Below, one piece after another: positions 7,741-18,148 of a DNA stretch of 64,000 nucleotides. This DNA comes from Enterobacter cloacae subsp. cloacae ATCC 13047 (GTDB lineage: Bacteria; Pseudomonadota; Gammaproteobacteria; Enterobacterales; Enterobacteriaceae), in the NCBI RefSeq assembly GCF_000025565.1, contig NC_014121.1, positions 4,178,216 to 4,242,215 of the forward strand. The letters are read 5' to 3'. Each line of letters begins with the position of its first letter. Position 1 is the first letter of the stretch. The position numbers and the translations under genes were made by a program. The notes under the pieces are model-generated. The model was not told where the DNA came from. It searched no databases and saw nothing but the letters and a program-made list of their open reading frames with translations.

Positions 7741-9168
7741 TTATTGGCGTGCTGCCAGCATCGCAGTCAGCTTTTCAGCCCAGGCTTTGGTTTCAGGTAA
7801 ATCCTGCACCGGCTGGCTGTAGTGACCGCGGTTATCCGGCGCAACAGGCGTGGTGGCATCAATAATCAGCTTGTCGGTGATGCCTGCCGGGCTGGACCCA
7901 GGATCAAGCTCAAGAACCGACATGTTCGGCAGCTGCACCAGATCCCCTGCCGGGTTCACTTTTGATGACAGCGCCCACATCACCTGCGGCAGGTTGAACG
8001 GATCGACATCTTCATCCACCATAATCACCATCTTCACATAGCCCAGGCCATGCGGCGTGGTCATGGCGCGTAAACCGACCGCGCGGGCAAAACCACCGTA
8101 GCGTTTTTTGGTGGAGATGATCGCCAGCAGACCGTGGGTATACATCGCGTTCACCGCCTGCACTTCAGGGAACTCCGCTTTCAGTTGCTGGTAAAGCGGC
8201 ACACAGGTGGCTGGCCCCATCAGGTAGTCGATCTCGGTCCAGGGCATCCCGAGATAGAGGGATTCGAAAATCGGTTTGGTGCGGTACGAGACTTTATCAA
8301 TACGGACCACCGTCATATTGCGTCCGCCCGAATAGTGCCCGGTAAACTCACCGAACGGCCCTTCAATTTCACGTTTACGGCCTTCAATCACCCCTTCCAG
8401 GATCACTTCAGACCCCCACGGCACATCGAAGCCGGTCAACGGCGCGGTCGCAATCGGGTACGGGCTTTCACGCAGCGCCCCGGCCATTTCATACTCGGAC
8501 TGATCGTATTTCAGCGGCGTTGCGCCCATCAGGGTGATGATCGGATCGTTGCCCAACGTAATCGCAATCGGCAGGTCTTCACCACGCTCTTCGGCTTTAT
8601 GCAGATGCAGGGCGATATCATGCATCGGCACCGGCTGCAGGCCGAGCTTACGTTTGCCCTTCACTTCCATGCGGTAAATACCGACGTTCTGCTTGCCGAA
8701 ATGGTCCGGGTCGAGCGGATCGCGCGAGACAACGCACGCTTTGTCGAGATAAAAACCGCCGTCCCCGTCGTTCAGGCGAAACAGCGGCAGGATGTCGAAC
8801 AGGTTAATCTCCTCACCGTCCACCGTATTCTGCGCCCATGCGGGGTTGGCCCGGCGCTCCGGTGCGACCGGGAATTTATCCCAGCGGCGAATAAACTCAT
8901 CGATCTGCTTTTTGACCGGGGTATTCGCCGGCAGCCCCATCGAAATGGCGTGGTTCTGCCAGGAGCCGATGGTGTTCATCACCACCCTGGCATCGGTAAA
9001 CCCGCGAATGTTATCGAACCACAGCGCAGGCGCACCATCACCGATACGTCCCGTCGCGTTAGCGGCCGCCGCCAGATCCGGCTCCGCATTGACCTCTTCT
9101 TCAATTTTCAGCAGTTGCCCTTGCTCATCTAGCGCCTGCAGGAAGCTTCTCAAATCATCAAATGCCAT
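7741..9168 (-). CDS. UbiD-family hydroxyarylic acid decarboxylase, subunit C
   Basis: A 475-residue UbiD-superfamily enzyme. These enzymes use prenylated FMN to decarboxylate aromatic acids without oxidation, for example 4-hydroxybenzoate, vanillate or protocatechuate. Visible family features include the conserved EFTGHYSGGRN region and the NxxxTH-like segment (NAMYTHGLLAI). I chose the ATG at 9168 (MAFDDLRSF), preceded by CAGGAGAATAACG, rather than upstream starts inside subunit B. The start overlaps the subunit B stop by 11 nt. Subunit B would supply the prenyl-FMN cofactor. The true substrate is not decidable from sequence. E. coli O157 carries a similar operon in the same mutS-rpoS interval. 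Confidence 0.9.
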   Translation of the reverse strand: MAFDDLRSFLQALDEQGQLLKIEEEVNAEPDLAAAANATGRIGDGAPALWFDNIRGFTDARVVMNTIGSWQNHAISMGLPANTPVKKQIDEFIRRWDKFPVAPERRANPAWAQNTVDGEEINLFDILPLFRLNDGDGGFYLDKACVVSRDPLDPDHFGKQNVGIYRMEVKGKRKLGLQPVPMHDIALHLHKAEERGEDLPIAITLGNDPIITLMGATPLKYDQSEYEMAGALRESPYPIATAPLTGFDVPWGSEVILEGVIEGRKREIEGPFGEFTGHYSGGRNMTVVRIDKVSYRTKPIFESLYLGMPWTEIDYLMGPATCVPLYQQLKAEFPEVQAVNAMYTHGLLAIISTKKRYGGFARAVGLRAMTTPHGLGYVKMVIMVDEDVDPFNLPQVMWALSSKVNPAGDLVQLPNMSVLELDPGSSPAGITDKLIIDATTPVAPDNRGHYSQPVQDLPETKAWAEKLTAMLAARQ

Positions 9169-9760
9169 CGTTATTCTCCTGTGAAAAATGTTTCGCCGCC
9201 TGCAGGCCGTTCCAGCGACGCGCCTTTTTGTGCTCCAGACCAAACTGGTCGAGTACGCGGGTCACGATATGCTGGGTGATATCATCGGCGGTTTGCGGGT
9301 GGTTGTAATACGCAGGCATGGGCGGCACCATCGCCACCCCCATGCGGGAAAGCGCGAGCATGTTCTCCAGATGAATGGTGCTGAGCGGCGTTTCACGCGG
9401 GACCAGCACCAGCTTGCGCCCCTCTTTCAGCACCACGTCTGCCGCACGGCCCACCAGCCCTTCGGCATAGCCCGCGCGGATACCCGCCAGCGTTTTCATG
9501 CTGCAGGGAATGACGATCATGCCGTCGGTACGAAACGAGCCGGAGGAGATGGTGGCAGCCTGATCGGCAGGACTGTGAACGACATCTGCCAGGGCGGCGA
9601 CATCCTGCGCGGTATAAGGCGTTTCCAGCTCAATGGTGGTTTTCGCCCATTTCGACATCACCAGATGGGTTTCAACCTCTGGCATGTCACGTAACGCCTG
9701 CAGTAAAGCCACACCCAGCGGAGCACCTGTTGCTCCCGTCATTCCCACGATCAATCTCAT
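9158..9760 (-). CDS. UbiX-like flavin prenyltransferase, decarboxylase subunit B
   Basis: A 200-residue flavoprotein of the UbiX/Pad1 family, with the N-terminal GMTGATGAPLG flavin loop, SGSF and IPCSMKTLAGI segments, and the LVPRETPLSTIHLENM motif. The family attaches dimethylallyl to FMN to make the cofactor of UbiD enzymes. It is the first gene of the leftward B-C-D operon and its 3' end overlaps subunit C. Because ubiX is normally found elsewhere in these genomes, this copy is most likely the pathway-dedicated one. The divergent MarR gene and two inverted repeats upstream suggest substrate-induced expression. Confidence 0.9.
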   Translation of the reverse strand: MRLIVGMTGATGAPLGVALLQALRDMPEVETHLVMSKWAKTTIELETPYTAQDVAALADVVHSPADQAATISSGSFRTDGMIVIPCSMKTLAGIRAGYAEGLVGRAADVVLKEGRKLVLVPRETPLSTIHLENMLALSRMGVAMVPPMPAYYNHPQTADDITQHIVTRVLDQFGLEHKKARRWNGLQAAKHFSQENNDGI

Positions 9761-9779
9761 TCAGCACCTCAATTAATTC

Positions 9780-9793
9780 GTTCGCATACGAAC
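9780..9793. promoter_or_regulatory. Candidate MarR operator 1 (perfect inverted repeat)
   Basis: GTTCG-CATA-CGAAC is a perfect 5-bp inverted repeat with a 4-bp spacer, 20 bp upstream of the decarboxylase subunit B start. A second, near-perfect copy lies at 9836-9849 in the same divergent promoter region, which points to a shared regulator, most likely the adjacent MarR protein. Confidence 0.6.
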
Positions 9794-9835
9794 ATAATAA
9801 CTACGTTACTCCCCGTGAGCTGACCTGACAATATT

Positions 9836-9849
9836 GTTCGTACACGATC
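9836..9849. promoter_or_regulatory. Candidate MarR operator 2
   Basis: GTTCG-TACA-CGATC repeats the first operator with one arm mismatch. Its centre is 56 bp from the first, between the divergent decarboxylase operon and the marR-type gene. Confidence 0.5.
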
Positions 9850-9932
9850 ACACGTAATGCTAAAAACTGCTGCGTTAAAATCGCAGGCAATAGCGGCTAT
9901 CATAGGGGGAGATTTTTTTCGTCGGAGTGTTC

Positions 9933-10340
9933 ATGGAGCTGAGACAAGAAGCGTTCCACCTGCTACGGCAGCTTTTTCAACAGCATACTGCCCACTGGCA
10001 ACATGCTTTACCGGCGCTGACCAAGCCGCAATATGCGGTGATGCGATCTGTTTCTGAAAATCCGGGGATCGAGCAGGTCGCCCTGACGGAAGTTGCCGTG
10101 AGCACAAAAGCGACGCTGGCCGAAATGCTGAGCCGCATGGAATCGCGCGGGCTGGTGAAACGCGAACACGATCCTGCGGATAAGCGCCGCCGGTTTGTCT
10201 TCCTCACGCCTGAAGGGGAAGCCCTGCTTGCAAGCTGTAAACCGGTCGGCAATGAGGTGGATGAGGCGTTTTTAGGACGTCTCAGCCAGGACGAGCGGGA
10301 ACAATTTACGGCGCTGATCAAAAAGATGATGCGCGACTAG
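9933..10340 (+). CDS. MarR-family regulator, likely of the decarboxylase operon
   Basis: About 135 residues with the MarR winged-helix fold: recognition region STKATLAEMLSRMESRGLVKR and wing DPADKRRRFVFLT. Family members usually repress adjacent operons and are released by aromatic ligands. I chose the ATG at 9933, which has GGAG 5 nt upstream; a GTG at 9927 lies inside that site. It is divergent from the decarboxylase operon, with two matching inverted repeats between them. A similar SlyA/MarR-type gene accompanies the decarboxylase genes of E. coli O157. Its last bases overlap the convergent LysR gene at a palindromic CTAG. Confidence 0.86.
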   Translation: MELRQEAFHLLRQLFQQHTAHWQHALPALTKPQYAVMRSVSENPGIEQVALTEVAVSTKATLAEMLSRMESRGLVKREHDPADKRRRFVFLTPEGEALLASCKPVGNEVDEAFLGRLSQDEREQFTALIKKMMRD

Positions 10341-11224
10341 TTCACCCGGGCACGCATAAAATCAATAAATGTCCGAACCTTAGCGGGCACATGCTGGGCA
10401 TCTGGATAAACGGCATAGATGCCCTGCTGAGCAAACGTGTATCCCGGTAAAAGCGATACCAGCCCCCCCGAATTCAGTGCGTTTCGCACCAGCCACTCCG
10501 GCAGCAGCGCCACACCACATCCCGCATGCGCGAAAGCCATCAGCGCCTGGGCGCTATCTGCGTACAGGCGCGGGGCTTTTTTAATCTCAAAGGCAACCAG
10601 ATTGCCATCTGCATCTTTCACCTGCCAGTGCAGCGGCGAAGGTAAACGCTCGTGAACGATCCATCCGGCCTGCGCCAGGTGTTCGAGAGATTCAACGGGA
10701 TGGTTAGCCAGCCATCCGGGGGCGGCAACCGGCAGGATAGTAAAGTTTGAAATCAAGGCGGCGTGGTAGCGCGAATCAGCGAGTGTTCCCAGCCGGATGG
10801 CGACATCAAAGCGCTCCGAGATGAGATCGGCATGCTGAGACGACGAAACATGACGAACGCGAAGCTCCGGATGCTGCTGGCTAAATTCGGCCAGCAAAGG
10901 CACAACCACCTGCGAACCGTATTCGGGCGTGGTGGTGATCCGCAATTCGCCGGTCAGGCCGGCATGGTTAGCGCGAACGTCATCCTGCAGGCGTTCAGCC
11001 TCCTGTAAAAGCCTGACGCTTCGCTGATAAAAAAGCGCGCCCGCCTCGGTTAACGTCAGGCGACGGGTGGATCGCAACAGCAGAGTGACTCCCAGCTCAT
11101 CTTCCAGCTGGCGAATATTGAAGCTGACCACGGCCTTTGTCAGCCCCATCGACTCTGCGGCGGCAGTAAAACTGCCCGCATCCGCTACCGCCACAAACAT
11201 CGCCGTTCGCTGGAGATTCAGCAT
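10337..11224 (-). CDS. LysR-family transcriptional regulator
   Basis: A 295-residue LysR-type protein. The N-terminal helix-turn-helix (residues ~18-37, SFTAAAESMGLTKAVVSFNI) and linker helix are clear, followed by a periplasmic-binding-protein-like effector domain. The subtype resembles LysR regulators of small efflux or oxidoreductase genes. It is divergent from the MFS/SnoaL-like pair, with a perfect inverted repeat at 11241-11259 between them, so it probably controls those genes and itself. The effector is unknown. Confidence 0.88.
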   Translation of the reverse strand: MLNLQRTAMFVAVADAGSFTAAAESMGLTKAVVSFNIRQLEDELGVTLLLRSTRRLTLTEAGALFYQRSVRLLQEAERLQDDVRANHAGLTGELRITTTPEYGSQVVVPLLAEFSQQHPELRVRHVSSSQHADLISERFDVAIRLGTLADSRYHAALISNFTILPVAAPGWLANHPVESLEHLAQAGWIVHERLPSPLHWQVKDADGNLVAFEIKKAPRLYADSAQALMAFAHAGCGVALLPEWLVRNALNSGGLVSLLPGYTFAQQGIYAVYPDAQHVPAKVRTFIDFMRARVN

Positions 11225-11240
11225 CCTTAACCTTAATAAT

Positions 11241-11259
11241 TGTCAAAATAGTTTTGACA
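11241..11259. promoter_or_regulatory. Candidate LysR operator (perfect 8-bp inverted repeat)
   Basis: TGTCAAAA-TAG-TTTTGACA is a perfect palindrome 17 bp upstream of the lysR-type start and 75 bp upstream of the MFS start. The position fits a self-regulating LysR protein. Each arm also contains a -35-like element (TTGTCA or TTGACA) on opposite strands, so the site may overlap divergent promoters. Confidence 0.6.
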
Positions 11260-11333
11260 GTATATCGCGAATTGTTGCGTTTATCGGCACCGGACAAGCC
11301 GATACGATACGCCCCCTCACCGGAGGATCCACC

Positions 11334-12542
11334 ATGACGTATCGCAGCAAAGTCGCCGTAGTCTATCTGCTGGGCTTTTTTCTTGATTTGATCAACATGT
11401 TTATCGCCAGCGTCGCCTTTCCGGCAATGGCGCAGACCTATCACGCCACGCCCTCTGCACTCGCCTGGGTCAGTAACGGGTATATTGCCGGCCTGACGCT
11501 GGTGATCCCGTTCAGCAGTGCCCTGACGCGCCGCATCGGGGCAAAGCACGTCATTCTTCTCTCGCTGGTTCTCTTTAGCGTAGCCTCCACCGCGGCAGGC
11601 TTGTCTGCCACACTTGAAAGTCTGATTGCCTGGCGGGTGCTGCAGGGCGTGGGCGGTGGCTTATTGATCCCCGTAGGGCAGGCGCTGACCTGGCAACAGT
11701 TTAAAGCGCATGAACGCGCCAGGCTCTCTTCCACCGTCATGCTGGTTGCACTGCTTGCCCCCGCATGCTCACCTGCGTTAGGGGGCGTACTGGTTCAGGC
11801 GTTAAGCTGGCGGTGGGTATTTTTTGCTACCCTCCCGGTTGCTCTCCTGACCTTTGCGTTGGCCTGTCTGTGGCTTAAGCATGAAATGCCCGCGATGAAA
11901 GCAAACCGACTGCTGAACCTGAGTTTGATCGCCGATCCGCTTCTGCGCGTTTCCATGATGGTTTATGTATGTGTCCCCGGCATGTTTATCGGAATAAACG
12001 TCACCGGCATGTTTTATTTGCAGAGCGTGGCCAACATGACGCCAGCCGCGACGGGCATGCTGATGCTGCCGTGGTCTCTGGCATCGTTTATGGCCATCAC
12101 CGCAACGGGCCGTTACTTTAACCGTGTCGGCCCCCGACCTCTGTTGATCGCGGGTTGCCTGCTTCAGGCGTCAGGTATTCTGCTTTTGCTCAGCGTCAGT
12201 GCGACCACGGGCACGCTGCCAGCGATCGTTGCGTTTGCATTAATGGGCGCAGGAGGCAGTCTTTGCAGCAGTACGGCGCAGAGCAGCGCATTTCTGACAA
12301 CGCGTCGGGAAGAGATGGCTGATGCCAGCGCGCTGTGGAATCTTAATCGTCAGCTGAGTTTTTTTGCGGGTGCCTTTCTGCTGGCACAGGTGCTGGATCT
12401 GGCCCAGAGGTATTTGCCCCCCGTCGCCGCGTGGCACGGGATGTTTCTGGTTGCTTCGGCCATCACCCTGATGCCCGTCATCTCTGTATTTCGTCTTAAC
12501 AACCCGCAGGTGCTTGCACAACTGCAACAGGAGAAACCATGA
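11334..12542 (+). CDS. MFS transporter, EmrB/QacA-like
   Basis: About 402 hydrophobic residues with roughly 12 membrane spans. The first span is followed by LAWVSNGYIAGL, typical of the drug-proton antiporter group that includes EmrB and QacA, then the RRIGAKHV loop motif and a motif-C-like PALGGVLVQ in span 5. The ATG at 11334 follows a GGAGG site; a longer reading frame running back to 11067 is antisense to the lysR-type gene and is not credible. The stop overlaps the next start (ATGA), coupling it to the SnoaL-like gene. The divergent LysR gene is its probable regulator. Substrate unknown. Confidence 0.85.
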   Translation: MTYRSKVAVVYLLGFFLDLINMFIASVAFPAMAQTYHATPSALAWVSNGYIAGLTLVIPFSSALTRRIGAKHVILLSLVLFSVASTAAGLSATLESLIAWRVLQGVGGGLLIPVGQALTWQQFKAHERARLSSTVMLVALLAPACSPALGGVLVQALSWRWVFFATLPVALLTFALACLWLKHEMPAMKANRLLNLSLIADPLLRVSMMVYVCVPGMFIGINVTGMFYLQSVANMTPAATGMLMLPWSLASFMAITATGRYFNRVGPRPLLIAGCLLQASGILLLLSVSATTGTLPAIVAFALMGAGGSLCSSTAQSSAFLTTRREEMADASALWNLNRQLSFFAGAFLLAQVLDLAQRYLPPVAAWHGMFLVASAITLMPVISVFRLNNPQVLAQLQQEKP

Positions 12543-12916
12543 CGCCTTTCGAACACGACATCATTGATATTCATATCGCACTGGAAAAGTGGCTGGGTGC
12601 CGGTGAAGGTAATATTGATGCCCTGCTCGCCCGTTTCCAGCCAAACTTTCTGATGGTTCCCCCGAGTGGAGCGCATTTAAACCATGACGCCCTTGTCCGT
12701 TTTCTGCACGCCCAGCGTGGAAGCCGACCCGGCCTTAAAATCATCATTGATGAGCTAGCCACGATTCAGTCATGGGATAACGGTGCGGTGCTTCATTACC
12801 GGGAGACGCAGACCCGCCCGGACCAGCCCGTCAACGTACGCTGGTCAACCGCGGTGCTCAATCGGGATGGCGAGAAGATCAGCTGGCGTCTGCTGCACGA
12901 AACGGCGCAGCCGTAA
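12539..12916 (+). CDS. DUF4440/SnoaL-like (NTF2-fold) protein
   Basis: A 125-residue soluble protein with an NTF2-like pattern: N-terminal helices (HDIIDIHIALEKWL), a HDALVRFLHAQ helix and C-terminal strands ending SWRLLHETAQ. This matches the DUF4440/SnoaL-like group, a fold used for small enzymes or ligand binding. It overlaps the MFS gene by 4 nt, so both are made from one message under the divergent LysR regulator. No catalytic residue set is recognisable and the function is unknown. It is followed at once by the shared terminator with rpoS. Confidence 0.75.
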   Translation: MTPFEHDIIDIHIALEKWLGAGEGNIDALLARFQPNFLMVPPSGAHLNHDALVRFLHAQRGSRPGLKIIIDELATIQSWDNGAVLHYRETQTRPDQPVNVRWSTAVLNRDGEKISWRLLHETAQP

Positions 12917-12921
12917 GAGAT

Positions 12922-12954
12922 AAAAAAGGCCCGTCTCACGACGGGCCTTTTTTT
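12922..12954. terminator. Bidirectional terminator between SnoaL-like gene and rpoS
   Basis: Stem GGCCCGT (12928-12934) / ACGGGCC (12941-12947) with a 6-nt loop, flanked by six A residues on the left and seven T residues on the right. It can end transcripts from both sides: the MFS unit rightward and rpoS leftward. Confidence 0.93.
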
Positions 12955-12967
12955 GACGAAAGGTTGC

Positions 12968-13960
12968 TTATTCGCGGAACAGCGCTTCGATATTCAGACC
13001 TTGCCCCTGCAGAATTTCACGCAGGCGGCGCAGACCTTCAACCTGAATCTGACGAACACGTTCACGGGTCAGGCCAATTTCACGGCCGACGTCTTCCAGT
13101 GTCGCAGCTTCATACCCCAGTAAACCGAAACGACGTGCCAGCACTTCACGCTGTTTGGCGTTCAGTTCGAACAGCCATTTGACGATGCTCTGTTTCATGT
13201 CATCGTCCTGCGTGGTGTCTTCCGGGCCGTTGTCTTTTTCATCGGCCAGGATATCCAGCAGCGCTTTTTCGGAGTCGCCACCCAGCGGGGTGTCAACCGA
13301 GGTAATGCGCTCGTTGAGACGCAGCATGCGGCTTACGTCATCAACCGGTTTGTCGAGTTGCTCAGCAATCTCTTCTGCGCTTGGCTCGTGGTCCAGTTTA
13401 TGGGACAACTCGCGCGCGGTACGCAGATAGACGTTCAACTCTTTGACGATGTGAATCGGCAGGCGAATCGTACGGGTTTGGTTCATAATGGCCCGTTCGA
13501 TGGTCTGACGAATCCACCAGGTCGCGTAGGTGGAGAAGCGGAACCCACGTTCAGGGTCAAACTTCTCTACTGCGCGGATGAGACCTAAGTTGCCCTCTTC
13601 AATCAGATCCAGCAGAGCCAGACCACGATTGCCGTAACGACGGGCAATTTTCACGACCAGACGCAAGTTACTTTCAATCATGCGACGGCGCGAGGCAACA
13701 TCACCACGCAAAGCACGACGTGCGAAATAGACTTCTTCTTCGGCCGTTAACAGTGGGGAGTAACCAATCTCCCCAAGGTAAAGCTGAGTCGCGTCCAGTA
13801 CACGCTGTGTGGCACCCTGCGATAACAGCTCTTCTTCAGCCAAATCGTTATCACTGGGTTCCTCTTCTACTAAGGCTTTTTCGTCAAAAGCCTCTGCTCC
13901 GTTCTCATCAAATTCCGCATCTTCATTTAAATCATGAACTTTCAGCGTATTCTGACTCAT
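12968..13960 (-). CDS. rpoS: RNA polymerase sigma factor RpoS (sigma-38)
   Basis: A 330-residue protein almost identical to E. coli RpoS. Region 1.2 is followed by region 2 ([19 protein letters not shown]), region 3, and region 4 with the helix-turn-helix [20 protein letters not shown]. It directs transcription in stationary phase and general stress. I chose the ATG at 13960 ([10 protein letters not shown]), which has a GGAGCCACC site; an upstream extension to 14008 is not supported. It lies 59 nt after nlpD. In E. coli the main rpoS promoter sits inside nlpD and gives a long leader targeted by small RNAs; the same arrangement is likely here. Confidence 0.99.
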   Translation of the reverse strand: MSQNTLKVHDLNEDAEFDENGAEAFDEKALVEEEPSDNDLAEEELLSQGATQRVLDATQLYLGEIGYSPLLTAEEEVYFARRALRGDVASRRRMIESNLRLVVKIARRYGNRGLALLDLIEEGNLGLIRAVEKFDPERGFRFSTYATWWIRQTIERAIMNQTRTIRLPIHIVKELNVYLRTARELSHKLDHEPSAEEIAEQLDKPVDDVSRMLRLNERITSVDTPLGGDSEKALLDILADEKDNGPEDTTQDDDMKQSIVKWLFELNAKQREVLARRFGLLGYEAATLEDVGREIGLTRERVRQIQVEGLRRLREILQGQGLNIEALFRE

Positions 13961-14019
13961 AAGGTGGCTCCTACCCGTGATCCCTGAACGAGACACCCTG
14001 GCTGGCATGCCCCGTCAAT

Positions 14020-15144
14020 TTATCGCTGCGGCAAATACTGCAGCGGGTTTACGGATTTCCCCTTGTAACGAATTTCAAAATGCAAGCGTGTAGAACTGGT
14101 TCCGGTGCTACCCATGGTAGCGATTTTTTGCCCCGCCTTAACTTCTTGTTGTTCCCGGACCAGCATTGTGTCGTTATGGGCGTAGGCACTCAGGTAATCA
14201 TCGTTGTGTTTGATGATAATAAGATTACCGTAACCGCGCAGAGCGTTACCGGCATACACAACGCGTCCGTCTGCGGTCGCGATGATAGCCTGTCCCTTAC
14301 TTCCTGCGATATCGATCCCTTTGTTCCCTCCTTCGGAGGAAGAGAAGTTCTCGATAACCTTACCGTCAGTTGGCCAGCGCCAGGTTGAGATTGGCGAACT
14401 GGAACTCATACTGCTGGCAGTCGGTTCAGTAGAGCTAACCACAGGTGCCGTAGCCGGTGCTGTGACAACAGTCGCAGTCCCTTTATTATTCGGCAACATT
14501 TTGTTAGCAGTCTGATCACCTGAATCTTCAGAATACGTAATTACAGGTTGTGAAGCAACCACCGTGGTGGATTTTTGTGCAGGCTTAACGCTGTTATTTT
14601 GCGCGGTCACGTCGGCTGCAGAAACGGTATTGCCAGGCGTAAGCGGCGTACCCGTCGCGTTGCCCACCTGGAGCGTCTGCCCGACTTCCAGCGCATACGG
14701 TGCCTGGACGTTGTTGCGCTGCGCGAGGTCACGGAAATCGTTCCCGGTGATCCACGCGATATAGAACAGCGTATCGCCACGTTTCACGGTATAGGTGCTG
14801 CCGCCGGTATAGCTGCCTTTCGGAATGTTCCCATACTGACGGTTATACACAATGCGGCCATTTTGGGTCTGAACAGGTTGTTCGACTGGCTGAATCTGTG
14901 TTGGCTGTGTAACAGGATGTTGCACAGGCTGAATTTGTGGTGTTTGCTGCGGCGCAGCAGTGCCCATTTTAGGTGGCGGCGTGATCAACATTCCGCTGGA
15001 CGTGTTACCGGAGCCGCTGTTTCCGCCAACAGAACTGACAGGCGCAGGTGCATTGTTAGAACTCGAACAGCCTGCCAGCCAGAGCGAAACCAGTGATAAT
15101 GCCGCAACACGGCTGATGGTGAATTTAGGGCTTCCCGCGCTCAT
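14020..15144 (-). CDS. nlpD: NlpD, amidase-activator lipoprotein
   Basis: A 374-residue outer-membrane lipoprotein. The signal sequence ends in the lipobox LAGC with Cys26. A Pro/Gln/Thr-rich linker follows, then a LysM domain ([17 protein letters not shown], about residues 118-165) and a C-terminal M23/LytM domain. In the family the LytM domain is catalytically degenerate and activates the septal amidase AmiC. The gene also hosts the main rpoS promoter in E. coli. It lies downstream of pcm on the same strand with a 116-nt gap. Confidence 0.97.
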   Translation of the reverse strand: MSAGSPKFTISRVAALSLVSLWLAGCSSSNNAPAPVSSVGGNSGSGNTSSGMLITPPPKMGTAAPQQTPQIQPVQHPVTQPTQIQPVEQPVQTQNGRIVYNRQYGNIPKGSYTGGSTYTVKRGDTLFYIAWITGNDFRDLAQRNNVQAPYALEVGQTLQVGNATGTPLTPGNTVSAADVTAQNNSVKPAQKSTTVVASQPVITYSEDSGDQTANKMLPNNKGTATVVTAPATAPVVSSTEPTASSMSSSSPISTWRWPTDGKVIENFSSSEGGNKGIDIAGSKGQAIIATADGRVVYAGNALRGYGNLIIIKHNDDYLSAYAHNDTMLVREQQEVKAGQKIATMGSTGTSSTRLHFEIRYKGKSVNPLQYLPQR

Positions 15145-15260
15145 TTATCCCCCAGGAATGTGTTAACTACCAGTGACTTAAAATTAACCGTGATGGCACG
15201 ACTCTTTCGCGCCACACCATACGCTGAATTTGCCTTAATAACCCTGGATAATTCCGAGTC

Positions 15261-16622
<1,362 letters not shown>

Positions 16623-16642
<20 letters not shown>

Positions 16643-17672
16643 AATCACCCGACGTGTTGATAAGTTCCCTGACAACACTGGTGGCAAAGCTACCTGCCGG
16701 CAGCCAGAAACGTAACTCAACGGTTACGTCATCCCACCAGTTCCAGCTTAGCTGCTGCGGGTAGAGCAACATCGCCCGGCGTGCTGCTTCGACTTTTTCC
16801 CGCACCAGCAATGATTGTAATTCTTGCGCTTCGGCCACGGCTGCCTGCTCCGCGGCCAGCGCGTCACCCTGCGTTCCCCAGTCGCCCGTGCCGGGCAAGG
16901 CTGCGGTGATCATCAGCGTTTTAGCGTCCACGCGCGACTGTACATCGGCCATTTCTTCGGCCGTTGCCACAAACCAGCTACCGCGTCCCGCTAATTGTAG
17001 CGCATCGCCGACAACAACTTGATTCGCGTCCGGTTTTTTCAGCCGTTCGCTTACGATCTGATTAAACAACGCACTGCGGGCCGCCGACAACCAAAAACTG
17101 CGTTTATTCCTGTCACGCACCGGCGCATCGCTCTGCGCCCAGCGCAGTGCGCCCTGCAGGTTACTGCCGCCGATGCCAAAACGCTGTGCGCCAAAATAGT
17201 TAGGCACACCGCGTTCATTGATGGCCTGCAAGCGCTTTTCCACGTCGTCACGGTCGGTCACTTCACGCAGTACGAGGGTAAAGTGGTTACCTTTCAACGC
17301 CCCCAGACGCAGTTTGCGCTTGTGACGGGCGTACTCCAGCACCTTACAGCCCTCAAGCTCAAATTTGCTTAAATCAGGCATCGCATTGCCGGGAACGCGC
17401 GCGCAAAGCCACTGTTCGGTGACCGCGTGTTTGTCTTTCTGCCCGGCGAAGCTCACTTCGCGGGCATGGATTTTCAGAAATTTAGCCAGCGCATCGGCCA
17501 CAAAGCGGGTATTGCAGCCATTTTTGAGGATGCGCACCAGGATATGCTCGCCTTCGCCGTCCGGCTCAAAGCCCAAATCTTCCACGACCACGAAATCTTC
17601 GGGGCTGGCTTTCAGCAGACCACTCCCCAGCGGTTTACCGTGCAGGTAGGTCAGGTTGTCAAAATCGGTCAT
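16623..17672 (-). CDS. truD: tRNA pseudouridine(13) synthase TruD
   Basis: A 349-residue enzyme that makes pseudouridine 13 in tRNA-Glu. The catalytic motif is FAGQKDKHA, with the nucleophile Asp80. The YFGAQRFG segment and the TruD insert domain follow. The gene overlaps ispF by 4 nt and surE by 20 nt in a tightly packed leftward operon (ispD-ispF-truD-surE-pcm). Confidence 0.98.
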
Positions 17673-18148
17673 TTGCTCGCCTTCACCAGCAGCGCCACGG
17701 CTTCGCAGGCGATGCCTTCGCCGCGACCGGTAAAGCCCAGTTTCTCCGTGGTGGTCGCTTTGACGTTGACGTCATCCATATGGCAGCCCAGATCTTCAGC
17801 GATAAATACGCGCATCTGAGGAATATGCGGCAGCATTTTAGGGGCCTGAGCGATGATCGTCACATCGACGTTACCCAGGGTGTAGCCCTTCGCCTGAATA
17901 CGGCGCCAGGCTTCACGCAACAGCGCACGGCTGTCTGCGCCTTTAAACGCCGGATCGGTGTCCGGGAACAGCTTGCCGATATCGCCCAGCGCCGCCGCGC
18001 CCAGTAAGGCGTCGGTTAAGGCGTGTAGTGCCACGTCGCCATCAGAATGCGCCAGCAGCCCTTTTTCATAAGGAATGCGCACGCCGCCAATGATAATTGG
18101 GCCAACGCCTCCAAAGGCGTGTACATCAAAACCGTGTCCAATTCGCAT
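17669..18148 (-). CDS. ispF: 2-C-methyl-D-erythritol 2,4-cyclodiphosphate synthase
   Basis: A 159-residue enzyme of the MEP isoprenoid pathway that cyclises CDP-methylerythritol phosphate with loss of CMP. Zinc ligands Asp8, His10 and His42 are visible in GHGFDVH and DVALHAL. The C-terminal [13 protein letters not shown] motif is typical. It shares one base with the ispD stop (TAATG-type overlap), placing consecutive pathway enzymes in one operon. Confidence 0.98.
   Translation of the reverse strand: MRIGHGFDVHAFGGVGPIIIGGVRIPYEKGLLAHSDGDVALHALTDALLGAAALGDIGKLFPDTDPAFKGADSRALLREAWRRIQAKGYTLGNVDVTIIAQAPKMLPHIPQMRVFIAEDLGCHMDDVNVKATTTEKLGFTGRGEGIACEAVALLVKASK

Noticed and set aside
8134-9132. 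332-residue frame antisense to the UbiD-type gene
   Set aside because: Composition is mirror-coding and there is no ribosome site or known domain; the minus-strand gene is clear.
11067-11333. N-terminal extension of the MFS gene from 11067
   Set aside because: It overlaps the lysR-type gene antisense and skips the clear GGAGG site before 11334.
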